Below are positions 36,201 to 47,675 of a stretch of 64,000 nucleotides of DNA, one piece after another. Location: contig NMRA01000518.1 of NCBI GenBank assembly GCA_002633005.1, positions 180,842-244,841 on the forward strand. Reading direction: 5' to 3'. This DNA is from Phoronis australis. Taxonomy: Eukaryota; Phoronida; Phoronidae. The notes beneath the pieces were generated by a model, which saw only the letters and a program-made list of their open reading frames with translations, searched no databases and was not told the DNA's origin. The position numbers were made by a program, and so were the translations under genes. Numbering within the stretch: the first letter of the stretch is position 1; each line of letters begins with the position of its first letter.

Positions 36201-39200
36201 ATGCCAGAACGAAGCTAATAGAGCATGCGCGCACCCACGGGGGCTCGTTTGAGCCCCCCCCCCATTTGGCGAAGTGCGCAAAAATGTCCACATCAGAGAA
36301 ACAGAAAGTCCGAAAAACGAGACAGAAGTCCACTAAATAGGCGCAGACGCACAGTTCACAGTTCTGAAGATGGTACCCCGTTTTTTTTTAATTCCACGCT
36401 TTTTTGTCAGCAAAAGGTCCACATCGCCAGAAATTCGAGCCCCCCATATTAAAGGCTGGGTGCGCGCATGTAGCGTATAGTGACGATTGTGTTATCTGTT
36501 GCACTAGATGTTAAAATGTCTCAATTTAAGATTAAATAATAGCCTGAAAAGAAATAAGGATGAATAAAATCATCCATCACAATAAGATTCTCATCTGTTC
36601 ATGAGGGACACGTGCCAGTGACAAGAACTAGAGCCCTGCCGAATCACAAATGTATTATTTATGAACGCAATTTAGGCGAATATATAAGATTACAACAATC
36701 TTGGCGATATCATTCCTAGCCATTTCCGTATCGCGTTTTTCATATCCAAACTCATTTGACTTTGTTGCTCACTGATTGTTTCAGCTGTGACAGTTTTCGT
36801 CACACTCGTGCTCCGACACGTAAACCTATTTACGATTCGAGCATAGATCCACAAGGGTACTACGAAAATTCCCATTTTCACAACCCTGCCTCGCAACCTT
36901 CAAATGGGTTTGTCAAGCCGCCACAATATCCACAAAACGACGAGAATATTAGATACAACCCTCTCTTTGAACACTATCCAACAAGAACGAGGGAAGCTAA
37001 TCCAAACCTCTGGAATTATCAAGAGCCAAGCGACGTGGATGGGCGAGCTGCCGTAACGTCTGTTTCGAGGTAATTGTCATTCTTTGACTATATAAGAAAT
37101 GTGAGTGTTTGTATTGAGATGAAATAACCTGTGAAAATATAAATTTTATTATCTCATAACTTGCTCCTCTAGTGAGGCCCAGAGCCTGTTTCATGAAACC
37201 CACCTAAGACTTAAGACCAAAAATGTGTCTAAGTTAAGACCGAACACGAAAATTCAGAAAAGACCGTCTCATGAACACAGACTCGGATTTTGATCTTCGA
37301 TCCAACTTAGAAACCAAGTCGTTTTTTGACATAGGCGACCATACAAACTACGTTTTCGGCACCTGCCGCCAATTCACAAAACTAAGTGAGGCGGGGTGCG
37401 AAATGCGGTTTCAAGAACAATCTTTCTCTTGACACTCTAAATGGGGCTTATTTACATTTTGGATATAACCTGCATCTCGTTTTCTAGCGAAGACCCTTGT
37501 AAGACTGGAAAATATTATTTCACATGTGCCAGTACTAAGTCACACTGCATTGTCTCTTCGGTCTTTGCTGGTTCTGGAATCGATGACATTGTTTAGGTAC
37601 ATTAGATTGTAAAAATACAAACTAAATCTGTTACTCAGCAGTTTCAGTGATAATAATCCCAAATTTTGGTCATTTAAACAAAAATCCAATCTTATGCCTA
37701 CATTGTGGCAAGCCAACTTACGGTCTAAGCTTAGACCGATTTCGGTCTTAATTTTGGTCTAAAAAAATTTCATGAAACGTTCTCCCAGTTAGCATCGTGT
37801 TGAATGCAAAACGCAAAGGTGTAAAGGTCTTCGATTGTAATGCTGACATGCGTTTGTAACATACGTGCACCATTGGGTTTCATAGTTTACCAAAATCTTT
37901 TCACATTACAGGGAGTTACAAGACAATCCATCCCCTAGCAGACTCCCTCGTTATGATCCATCAATGCCAAGTCAACCACAGGAGCTACGAAGCAACCCTT
38001 ACCAACAAGCGACACAAAGCTACCCTTCCCAACAAGCGACACAAAGCTACCCTTCCCAACAAGCGACACAAAGCTACCCTTACCAACAAGCGACACAAAG
38101 CTACCCTTACCAGCAAGCGACTAAAAGAAGCGAGGATCCCAGTCGGAAAGAAGTTGCGAGGTATTTCCGAAATAGCTTTCACATAATACTCACTGAAACA
38201 CCAAATATGCCAGAAGCGGGACGTTCGTTGACCGACAAAAATTTTTATGCGTGTATATTACCGAAAATGCGAATCCAAAGAATATATTTGGGTATAACAA
38301 TGTCAGAGCTTTGTATCCAAATACTTAAGTATAACAGAATGGATAAATGCAAACGAACGAACATATTATCAAACACAAAAAAGACTATGACAACGAGGCT
38401 GCTACATAACTAAAGCTCACGTCAATCATACTTCGGTGTTAAAAACATCTACTTTCTTCCGAACCATTGTTATTCCGTTCTTTCCCTTTATTTGCTTTAT
38501 TTGAATATATCATTTGCAATAAGTGGCCTGGATTTCCCAGGCAACTGTCGTATTAATTCTTCACTCGCCTGCGGCAACATGATTTTCATGGAAAGTAAAT
38601 GCAATGCGAAATTCAAACTGTAAAACCACATTGTGCCCTTGAAAGTTCATTCGAGAAAGATTATCTTTTTGTTAACACGGTTACATGAGCGCTATTTTTC
38701 GATAGTTGTTCAGATTGTTTTGGGTGAAAGGTTTTTCAAACCCATATTTCCATCTAATTGACATTTTCGCGACATCCTGTTGATGGCACCTTTACGGCGC
38801 TGACATTCAAAAAAGGTTCGAAAGCTTTCAATATCAGGTCCTTACTGAACTATTTCTTTGAACGGACTCATGGAATGTCGTCGATCTCCACGTTGTGTTG
38901 TTTGACAGTTCTGGGTGACTCGCCGACTTGCGGTCGAGTCGTTCTCTCCACATTGTAACTAGATACAATTATCAATTAAAAAATATACAATCTAAACTGA
39001 GTTCACGAGAACCCTAAAGTAGAAATTAATGACAATGATAATTGGGTAATTTGTAGAAAATGGTGGCAATAATCGAATCAAGGGCATGGAAGAGAGTAGT
39101 AATATCAATGTGATGATGAAGCTATATTAACATAGATTTGTTCAGTCCTGACGTCATCGTTATTCGCCAACCCTGAAAGTTGCGGACTCGAAAATGGCGC

Positions 39201-42200
39201 AAGGAGCGTACACATTTTCTATGACTTGAATTAGCTATTCATTCCGCAACGATTCAAGATCGTACTAGCGTGGTTATGTTTCTTAAGATGTTAACAATGG
39301 TAAATGGAGCTTTAAGAGGGGACAGAATTTGAGCAACTTTTAAGTGATGACATGGTAGAAATTTCCACAATCGGATGCACTGAACAAGAAGAGATTTAGT
39401 CTAAAAACGAATTGCATTTTTGTAACGTCTGAGAGCGCCATCCCGTTTAGCAAGTCAAAATGCTTTATCTTCCTGGAACGTACCAGCCGCCATACAATGC
39501 TGCCTGACTATGGAGTCTATTGACATATAAAACTGTTAAAAATAGTATCTGCATAAAAAATGAGATGAAATGACAAAATTTCAAGGTGATGACAAGTCAA
39601 TATTTTTAGAGCGCTTTTAAAGGAATTATTGAAGTTTTTTTGAAGAGTTGTATTGTACGAAGGTTCAATGTTGATTTAGTGCCCAGGGTTACCCCAATAT
39701 GATGGAGAGAACTTTTTTAGGGATTTAATTATGAGAGAGGTTTCGCAAAGCGACCTGAACGGGAAGTATCATACGTTTATAATACCGCGTCATCCATGCC
39801 ATTGTTGGCTGTGACGTAATCCCGATAGTGTTTGAGTATTTTACGTGAATACATACACAAAACGCACCGAGAGTGGCGTACATGAAGTAGTATCCCACGA
39901 GACATTATTCCGCGTATACGCGGAATAAGGTCGAGTGGGATATTACTTCATGTACGCCAATCGAGGTACGTTTTGTATTTATCCCATGCGCTTCGAATTA
40001 CTAAGTTTCTTACATTTTTTCGGCAGATTTCTTAAATACTTCACCCAGGATGTTCACATGGCAGATCACATCCTATACACTGCATGTATGTACTTGCGCG
40101 TTAGGTTGCAAGTTTTCTCTTGTAAAAGAAACAGTTTTAAAAGTAACGATTTATTTCTTGAAAAGAGGTAACAAAGATGAAAACAACGGCAACTGTGCAG
40201 TGAACTTGTAACATCTCCTGGAAATAGTTAAAAAAACAACATTTGATTTAGTAGTTTCCTAGGAATCGGCGCCTGAGTTGCAGACGATATAGTATTCAGC
40301 AATTGAAAACTGAGACATAAGTGTCATATAATTAAAAGTTTTGTTCCAGATTTTACGTTTTAGGGCCTGATTGCATGTCGAGTGTTAGTTACACTGCTGC
40401 AACTGTATTACTGTAAACTATATTATTCGGAAAGTTTGATGATCGAACCGGCTGAAGACGTCGCGTCGACATTGACCTACCTTTTGAACTTTTCATGTCA
40501 GAGGTCACTGTTGAAGTAGCGCGGGAGGTGAATACGGGAAACTTTATTAAATGGCCGTATTTCCCTCGACAGATTCAACGCGTATGGGATAAAGTGAGAT
40601 TCGTGTCGCTTTAAACGCGAATCCTGCGGCCTTTTTAAATTCTTATTTGGTAAGACATTGAAATGATTTTTAATTTGATAGGGTCCTCAATCTTTCATCT
40701 TTGCTTCAGTTTAAAATGAACACGATTCTTTTGTCTATAAATGTTCTTTAAGTTTATTTGCAAGAAACCACCTTTTCCAAAATCCTTATTCTGCCGAGGT
40801 TCGCTAGATATCAGCGAACTGGAATGGATTTTTAATAGATATGATTTTGGGTTGTTAAATTTTTACATGCTTAATTTACATACATCTATTTATTTCAAAC
40901 TGCAAATAAATTTTGCATTCTAACAGTTGACCATTTCTCTCAGGAGTTTGTAGAAACGACTTTTTTACGTAAAAGAAGTTGCAATGGCAGAGTGACTTTC
41001 AAGTTTTTTGAAAACTAGCTGACATGCACTAAGCCTACAATAACTGGACACTCTGAGCTCAGTTATTCAGTTCACGTTTACTTTCACGTTCACGTAAACA
41101 TTTAGCTTCTGCGAAACTCAGTTTTGTTACTGTAATGTGAATCGGCACGTGCAATTCACGTTCACGTCGTTTCGCAAAACCTCTTTACTAACAAGAGACC
41201 TAGAACACTGTCTTGAAATACACCAACATTTACTAAACTATTAGACATTTCGCCAGACAATACACTATCTACTCTGACACTACCTTTCACGGGCAATTGT
41301 GTGAGCCTCTATTCTCTACTTGACCGCGTTATCTTCAATATGACGACACAAACGTGATAAATGACGCGCATGAAATTCTCCATCACTGCACAATATGTCT
41401 TGAACTTGAAATTAATTACCTGTATGTCTTATTTTTCAACGAAAGTGAATATTGAAAAAAAAAATACATCATTATCAGCATAGTTTGTTCTGAATAGATA
41501 TATCAAACCTCGTTGAAAACACGACTGGACTTTTTTGACAGCTTTAATACAGACTCGTTCGTAGTGTCGGAGCAATCTCCTTACTTCAGGCGTGCAGCTA
41601 TGTAACAAAAGACCGAGAGACATAACTGTCCAACAATTTCAAACACTAGATATATTTCGAGATCTCATGTCTCATCATCAGACAGTGAGTAAAATGAACA
41701 TAATGAAGTGAAACAAACAATAACATACACGGTGACAGCAGGAAGAGGAGCATACAAGCAGACAGTGTATCACACGGTAGGAAGCTCACAAGCCTAACTA
41801 AACAGAGCCAGTGTGTGGTACACACAGTGAGCTGCTCATTCAGCACAGATAAGCAGCTCACAGGTATGTACTGCACGCTGGCTCTGTTTCTTTAGGCTTG
41901 TGGGCTTCCTACCGTGTGATACGTTCACACTAGCTCTCTTGTTGTATGCCCCTCTTCCTGCTGTCACCGTGTATGTTTATTTCGTTTCGTATATGTTCAT
42001 TGCACTTATTGTCTGCTGATAAGACATGCGGTCTCTAAACATAGCTAGGGTTTAATTTGTTTGTCTGAAAAGGCTCTCGGTCTTTTGTTACATAGCTGCA
42101 CACCTGAAGAAAGGAGATTGCTTCGACACTACGAGCGAGTCTGTATTAAGCTGTCAAACAAAAAGTCCAGTCGTGTTTTTAACGAAGTTTGAATTAACGC

Positions 42201-42502
42201 AGGGCTACTACCGAACTACACTAACAGATATATCAGAACACGTGGTAAAATTTCGATTATTTCAGTAGGCCCTCAATTGGCCTTTGGAGTTTAGGAACGG
42301 AAACTCGAATTTATTTTTGTGCGAAATAAGTGAAGTGTCATAACGGTATCTTTTCAGTTACGCAAAACCGGTCTACTATTATGACGACACTTTGCGAGTG
42401 GACGACGTGCAATGGAACCCTATGCGTATGAACTGGACTGAGAAGAAGGAATTCCAAGGGAAACTGTCAATACCACGAGCATCCAAAAAGATCACGTATT
42501 GA
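33220..42502 (+). CDS. Single-pass transmembrane protein with Tyr/Pro/Gln-rich repeat tail, last six exons, family unknown
   Basis: Exons 33220-33378, 34105-34276, 34922-34957 (36-nt microexon), 36785-37069, 37912-38160 and 42358-42502. All have AG/GT borders and the phases agree throughout: 1046 nt, 347 residues and TGA. The first exon encodes an extracellular piece (SVWFQPLQEDGVLGETF, FSWKHPTNGSLLIIL) with potential N-glycosylation at NGS; NST follows across the splice. Next come TQEELIAVIV and the membrane helix PSVGGTLIIAVTVGLCIWW, stopped by FKCRTRPEEEK, so the C-terminus is cytoplasmic. The tail has many Tyr and Pro (KPPQYPQ, YNPLFEHYP, WNYQEP), five copies of QQAT within a SYP-(S/Y)-QQATQ repeat, and ends RASKKITY. 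The start and signal peptide are not found and lie upstream. Tyr-rich tails often bind signalling adaptors, but no function is assigned. The model is moderately secure because six exons join in frame. Confidence 0.72.
33485..33765 (+). repeat. Interspersed repeat A copy in intron
   Basis: Contains ACTCCCTATGTCAGAGATTAG, GTAAGTCACGCTTGCCC, GAGGGTTGTCGGGTGATTACAG and CAGGGTTTGGTATCCTTTAA, all as in 26565-26815. It lies in the intron 33379-34104. Confidence 0.7.
35213..35289. repeat. Short inverted repeat (hairpin) in intron
   Basis: The arms CTCCATAGACTGGGACCAAA and TTTGGTCCTCAGGTATGGAG are complementary with few mismatches, separated by a G/C-rich loop. A related GGACTGG...TTTGATC stretch occurs at 49450-49475. 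No ORF of interest. It lies in the intron 34958-36784. Confidence 0.6.
36224..36470 (-). mobile_element. GCGCGCACCC-ended repeat (family E), copy 2
   Basis: Inverted relative to 22904-23143. Starts CATGCGCGCACCCACGGGGG and ends GGCTGGGTGCGCGCATG. Inner words CATTTGGCGAAGTGCGCAAA and AAATTCGAGCCCCCCATATT match. Inserted in the intron 34958-36784. Confidence 0.75.
37184..37787. mobile_element. MITE-like element with TTTCATGAAAC ends in intron
   Basis: The left arm GCCTGTTTCATGAAACCCAC, followed by repeated TTAAGACC words, faces a right arm with GGTCTTAATTTTGGTC and TTTCATGAAACGTTCTCCC. The arms span roughly 60 nt. The interior (about 480 bp) has no open frame. It occupies most of the intron 37070-37911. 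Confidence 0.7.
38000..38125 (+). repeat. 27-bp coding minisatellite (QQATQSYP repeat)
   Basis: The unit CAACAAGCGACACAAAGCTA plus CCCTTCC or CCCTTAC is repeated four to five times in exon 37912-38160, in frame. It encodes tandem nonapeptides with Ser/Tyr alternating before QQATQ. Near-identical units at DNA level imply recent expansion, so copy number may vary among individuals. Confidence 0.9.
39875..39958. repeat. Near-perfect 84-bp palindrome with no loop
   Basis: Two 42-nt arms meet at TATTCCGCGTA/TACGCGGAATA (perfect over 39906-39927). They are identical in reverse complement except for about four positions. The right arm is also the start of repeat D, whose second copy at 51515 lacks the left arm. 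Confidence 0.88.
39914..40483 (+). repeat. Interspersed repeat D, copy 1
   Basis: About 570 bp matching 51515-52075 with few differences. Shared words include GGAATAAGGTCGAGTGGGAT, TTATCCCATGCGCTTCGAAT, TTTTTTCGGCAGATTT and ATAGTATTCAGCAA. Both copies keep an open frame starting GYYFMY, but it has no recognised domain. It lies in the intron 38161-42357. Confidence 0.82.
41504..42191. mobile_element. Large foldback element (about 690 bp inverted repeat)
   Basis: The left arm runs from CAAACCTCGTTGAAAACACG to GAGCCAGTGTG (about 41815). The right arm runs from about 41880 to CGTGTTTTTAACGAAGTTTG. The arms match over almost their full ~300 nt with scattered indels (for example CACGGTGACAGCAGGAAGAG and its complement). 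The short centre holds two GCAGCTCAC-like words. No open frame. It is in the last intron of the membrane-protein gene, so its transcript could form a long hairpin. Confidence 0.85.
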
Positions 42503-42559
42503 GCGAATGACAAAATACGTTAGGCAAAACATGCATTACCTTTCACATTATTTAACAAT

Positions 42560-42830
42560 GGTTAAAAAATCGACCTCATAATATTCCTTACCTTGATAGG
42601 ATTCTAATTCGTTACCAACAAGAACATCGAAACCGTCCGCGACTCAAGGAGACCTTCAGATTGTATTAGCGTTGTACAACCCTCAGACTGAGAATGGTGC
42701 ATGCACGCAATGTACGCACACTTCAGTTGGTATAGAAAATAGAATGGTATCACGGTAACGACTATTATGAGGCCACTTTTATGAAAGTTAAAGGTCGATT
42801 TTCATTCTTTAGCTAGCTAAACGGGACGAA
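42560..42830. repeat. Interspersed repeat family F copies, inverted pair
   Basis: Left part reads CCTCATAATATTCCTTACC and AACAAGAACATCGAAACC. The right part reads AGAATGGTATCACGGTAACG and GAAAGTTAAAGGTCGATTTTC, the same family in the opposite direction. It begins 60 nt after the stop codon of the membrane-protein gene, so it may lie in the 3'UTR. Confidence 0.5.
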
Positions 42831-42953
42831 ATTCAGCATTAAGTAATCGCATGGTCTGTGATTTATGACAGCGAAGGAGGCATTTCGTTGACATTGAAAC
42901 CCGTGTGTTTGTTGATTTTGACGATTCCATCGTGTCCTAAGGTCGTAGGTTTT

Positions 42954-43343
42954 GAAGAGTCAAGGGTTTTTAACGAGTACCTTTCTGTACGTAGTATTGC
43001 TTATTCAACGCGTTGAGTTGTTGTCCAACGCGCTGAATTGCTTCTTGAACCATTATCCTTTTGTTCTCATTCAACGCGCAAAATTGCTTATCAACGCGCA
43101 TTGAATTATGTCCAGTCAAAGTTAAGTTTACAGTCAGTACGTACTGCCAAAAGGAGGCAGCCCAGACGAAACGTGGTAAGTAAGCAATTTTGTGCGCTGA
43201 ATAAATGCAGAGAGGTAATCGGTTAGAACCAATTCTTCGTGCTGAATAACTAACACAGCGCTGTAATTAAAAATCAGTGCGCGTTGAATAGGCACATTTC
43301 TACGTGTAGAAAGCTACTCTTTTAAGAACCCTTTGACCCTTCA
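42954..43343. mobile_element. Foldback element with CAACGCG repeats
   Basis: The arms GAAGAGTCAAGGGTTTTTAA and TTAAGAACCCTTTGACCCTTC are complementary. They continue inward through TACCTTTCTGTACGTAG and TATTCAACGCG and their complements (about 60 nt). The interior repeats (T)TCAACGCG(C/T)TGAATTGC several times. Confidence 0.75.
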
Positions 43344-44043
43344 TACCCTACTCTAGACACGCAACCTGTCTGTAAATTATTAACAGATAACCGGAGAAGG
43401 TAGTTACCCAATGGAACATAAATTTGCTTAAATACCGCACATCAAAACGTTACCTGTGGCAGTTGCAAGGCCTAAATGACATTGTCGGATGATAACGAAC
43501 ACTGGCAAAGTCGAGTCTGATGAAAGAAGTCGACAGTATACTCGGAAATGTCAACGAGTTTCAGACAATTGTCTTGTTCTCGATCCCCACGCTATTTTTT
43601 CAACAGTACCTCTGGTTCTTTAACGACACATTTCTTTAACTTGAGATTACAAATTTTTGTGAAGGAAAATGCACATAACAAGCGATGACTAGGTATGTTT
43701 TGAAACAAAAGTGTGAAGGTAAACATCCAAGATTTCTTTGACTGCTGGCTGTTGTCACGAGCGAAGCCAGCACTGGCAAGTAGCACTGGTATCTGACTGG
43801 CCTACACTAGAGATATATTTGAAATTGTCGCCATGTTGCGTCAATAATCAAAAGTACTCCCATTAATTAGCCTCTGTGGGAAGCAAACCGAATGACCAGG
43901 CCTATTTGCATTTGAGAACAACAGATCAATGTGAACGAAATTGAATGTTTTATTTATTCATCTGTGAGGCATCGGTAGACTGTAACTCATTTCATTCGTT
44001 TGACAAGATATCGGAGTCCAGTAAAGTATTCGTTGTTCTTTTG

Positions 44044-45345
44044 AGGTTATCTCAACCGTTTTAGTGGCCTCCATTCTAACTCGCATATCAAAAATCAGGC
44101 TTTGTCAACTAGTTTCTGAAAGAAAAAAGATCAGGGATTTATATTTTATATTGATGTACTATTATTATTATTATTATTACACCTTCTTAGGTCAAAATCT
44201 CATTTTTAGGAAAGGTACATTCATAGCAAAATAACGCCTCAATCGATTTTAATGAAACCATTTTAAATGAAAACTTCGCGATTTACCTCAAGAACGCTGG
44301 TAGGTATTTCCGATTACTCTCTTGTTTTGGTTTCTATAACAAATCAACTCGCAAAACGTAAGGTATTTTGCAAAAAATAGCAGTCGTGTTCGTCTTTCTT
44401 ATCATACGTAAAAACTATGCCTTTATATAGAGAACCCTAACAGCGATTTGAGATTGACGAATCAATATTAAGTTTGGAAATTTTCAGCGAAATCCACTTA
44501 GCCGTTTTCCCCAAGTTCAAATAAGTCGATTTGCCGAAGCCGAGAAGTAAGTCTTACGGTCTTTGGTTCAATGTTCTGTGAAAACTTGATTTCGGCCAAT
44601 ATAACCTATACATGCCTTAACCACGTTCGCTATTTCAATATTCACTCGCATTGTCAACTGGTACTGCAATACGTAATTAACTTACTTATCACTAAAACGT
44701 TTTTAACTTTGTACGTGTCAAGTAGGTCAGAAGGCGGAGCCAGCAGTAACAAAGTATTCCAACAGTTCATTGTATATACACACCACGCGCCGGGCAGAAT
44801 TATATCAAGAAACCAAGAAACCAGGAACGGAGTGGAAAATAGAAATTGAATCTATGGTTAAAGTGCATCGTGAGCACAGCTAAACTTCAAATTACCGATC
44901 AAAATAGTGAATGTCGCAACTTCTTATGTTAGTGAACACCAAGTCACTGAGGCAGTTCAGCGACGCGGACTCAGTGCTTTCATTCTCAACCGGGCGCATA
45001 CGTTTTATATCCGCTTTCCGCGGCATCTTTCTATGCCATGCACACCTCGTCGACTCACTATTATGTCGATTCGGTGACTGAAAGGGCTGAGGGTACATAC
45101 AGAACTCAGTGTTCTATGCCTGCCTCCGGGATATTCTATTTGATTGGCAACCCTGTAACTTTTGACCTCAGATGAGTAGTAAACAAATTACCGCGCTGTT
45201 GAAGGTGGTTGTACTAAATCTTTTTTTCTCGCAACACCGTACATATTTTGCATTTGAAGTTTCCCGAAAATGGAGATAAGGTGAAATATTGTAAAAACGG
45301 ACAATTTTTGGGAACAAGGATTGAGATGTCGTCAACTGGATAGGG
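44044..45345 (+). mobile_element. TTAA-type element C, diverged copy 2
   Basis: Collinear with 26816-28199. Shared words: GGTTATCTCAACC, TCCATTCTAACTC, AAAGGTACATTCATA, CGATTTGCCGAAGCCGAGAA, AACCTATACATGCCTTAACC and GAGTAGTAAACAAAT. It ends AACAAGGATTGAGATGTC. The flanks (TTGA left, GTCA right) are degenerate relative to TTAA, so this insertion is older. Confidence 0.72.
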
Positions 45346-45349
45346 CCTA

Positions 45350-47360
45350 TTGATTTTTACTCGTTTACTAACACCCGTGAAAAAAGTTCGCAGCAAGCAA
45401 CGAAGCAACTGCTCTTTAACGTATAAAAATTATTTTCTGGAGACTATAAATGTTTAGGCTGTAACATTAGGGTCTTGTCGATGCCAACGTGAACTCGTTA
45501 CCATCCTAAACTCAGTGTCAACTCTGCTTGTATTTTCACTTTTACTCAGCGTCACCCACTTCGGGTGGCATCAGATGGCGCTGAGGCGGAGTGTTTGTTG
45601 CATCCGTGCTTTGCACTGAATAACGGGTCGGTAGGTTAACTTTCAAATGCATTAACAGAGCACTGATTCCAGTGAACTCTTTCTTTATCCTGGTCGATAA
45701 CTGTGCATAACCGAGCCTAAGGATATCCTGTAGTTCAGTTGACGATGTCAGTATTCAATTGATAACGGCATCCTGCCATAACATAAGTAATTGTAAATTC
45801 AGCCAGAATTGATTACGGTTCAGTTGGTACCTTCCACGAGAAAGAAAGGAAACCATTTATAGGCTAAAACTATTTATTGCTATGTCAAAAAGTAGGTTCT
45901 GCAATTTGATGATGGACAGTCTCTCTGAAACACCCCAAAGTGTTAGGAATGAAGGTCGCTTTAGCGGCAAGAAGTTTTTAAACATAGTCTAAACTTCTAA
46001 GGATTGAGGAGGGTGACAAAGCATTGGTTTTTCTTATAGCAGTTATGGTAAAGGGTTTTGTGTATTGTTTTTGTGCGTGTTTCATCCACTGTTTGTGAAC
46101 GTACTTACGGAATCTTAATTTAAACATGTCCACATCTATTTTTAAGAGCAGTGCTGTAGTGGTAAAATTCGAGGTAAGTAGGCGCTCAAAGCTCACCGTG
46201 ACCTTGAGCACTGAACGTAACTTACAGCGCGTAGGCGCTACGTTCATATGCCATAAGATGATTGACTGTGCCTACGTGCGCCTACGCCTCACTAACGTTG
46301 CAATGTTTAACAGCTAACTCAATTAACGTTTTTAACTTACTCCGTGATTTGCTCAAAAGCTTTGCGTATAGGCGTGTGCGCCTACATTTGAAAAAAGGGT
46401 AAGGTTCACATGCTGGCACGTGGACTAAATCTGCTCACATACGATTATAGTAAGTGCTCAATGTCACCAAACTTCCATATTTGTTTCTTCACCGTCGTGA
46501 ACGCGGGCACTTATTGACTAAACTTTTACCAAGGTAGAGCTCAATAACTGTCTGGCGGCGAGAAAAAATCTCGCCAAAATCACGCCATTCATTGAAAATA
46601 CATTGTGATATATCTCGGAATCTCGCGAGATCTTGCTTTTCTAGCGATTTACTATCGTTATTGAAATCTACCCTGTAAATTGATCTTTCTATGATATTTT
46701 AGTGCTTCTATTAACAAAAATTAGTCAAGGCCACATAAATTCCATTAGTAAATTAGAGCAAAGCAATGATAGTTAGGCTAGATTAGACGAAATTAATTCG
46801 GCTTACGGGTCCTTAAGGTTAGACTTTAGTTCTTAAATTGGTAGAATGTCCATTTACTATATGGACTAATATGGTATTAATGACTTGCAAGTATTGACGT
46901 TGGACTGAGCCCCAGGTCTAATCTCCGAATTCTTAACTCGACGCGACTCGCACTCTAAACTTTACCGTCAGACGATTAAAAATTTGTTAGGTTTACTAGA
47001 AGCGTGTCATGCAACTGGTCTATTTTTCAGTAGAGTTTTGAGTGTAGAGATTAGACCCAGGGCTCTCGTTATAACTACTGCGATTGTATAAGCATATGTT
47101 ATGATATCTACTCAGATGGTATTGGTACATCAATAATAAAGTGTTTTATACAGGTGATGCGCAACTTTGATAATTATAGGAGAGGCAACGTTTATCCAGT
47201 CTTCTTTGAATGCACAGTTGTACGAAATTGCACAAAAACACCATGTTTGTTATAGAAATTTGAATATCGATAATTCCTCCGAGCACCCGTCAAGAGGTCC
47301 TATAACATTTGGCTTTGGAAGTAAAGACAGAGGCAGAAAAACAATCTGTTATAAGGTTAC
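45350..47360. other. Intergenic sequence with local short inverted words
   Basis: No gene supported. At 46170-46400 the words TAGGCGC, GTAGGCGCTACG and CCTACGTGCGCCTACG recur in both directions, suggesting a small decayed foldback. Near 46560-46645 are GGCGAGAAAAAATCTCGCC and TCTCGCGAGA. Confidence 0.4.
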
Positions 47361-47364
47361 TAAA

Positions 47365-47675
47365 CCCTGCTCTGCTTTCAACCAATTCTCGTTCTGTCGC
47401 CTGCTAATGCGTCGTTGGCGTCAACCTTGAAAGATAAAGGCAAGAATAAACTAAAAACTCATTCTCCCTATCTCACAAATTGGATATTACGGTCCTTAGC
47501 GGGTGGCCACGCTTGTCTATTTAGCAGACTTTGAAAGGAGTTTTAAAATTTTCCTCCAAACTTTTGAGGGTTGTCGAGGGTTACAGAACATTATCTTGTT
47601 TCAGAGAACTGGATGGGAAAGTCGTTTTAGTATCTGTTAATAGTACAAAATCGGGTTTAATATCCTTTTAAAGTC
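47365..47675 (+). repeat. Interspersed repeat A copy
   Basis: Contains TTCTCGTTCTGTCGCCTGCT, GGTCCTTAGCGGGTGG, GAGGGTTGTCGAGGGTTACAG and AATATCCTTTTAAAG in the order of 26455-26815. A poly-G tract with one N (47772) follows about 85 bp downstream. Confidence 0.7.

Noticed and set aside
38161-38413. Open frame continuing past the exon ending at 38160
   Set aside because: Likely intron read-through; joining to 42358 at the GTATTT donor gives a consistent frame to a natural stop. Intron retention cannot be excluded.
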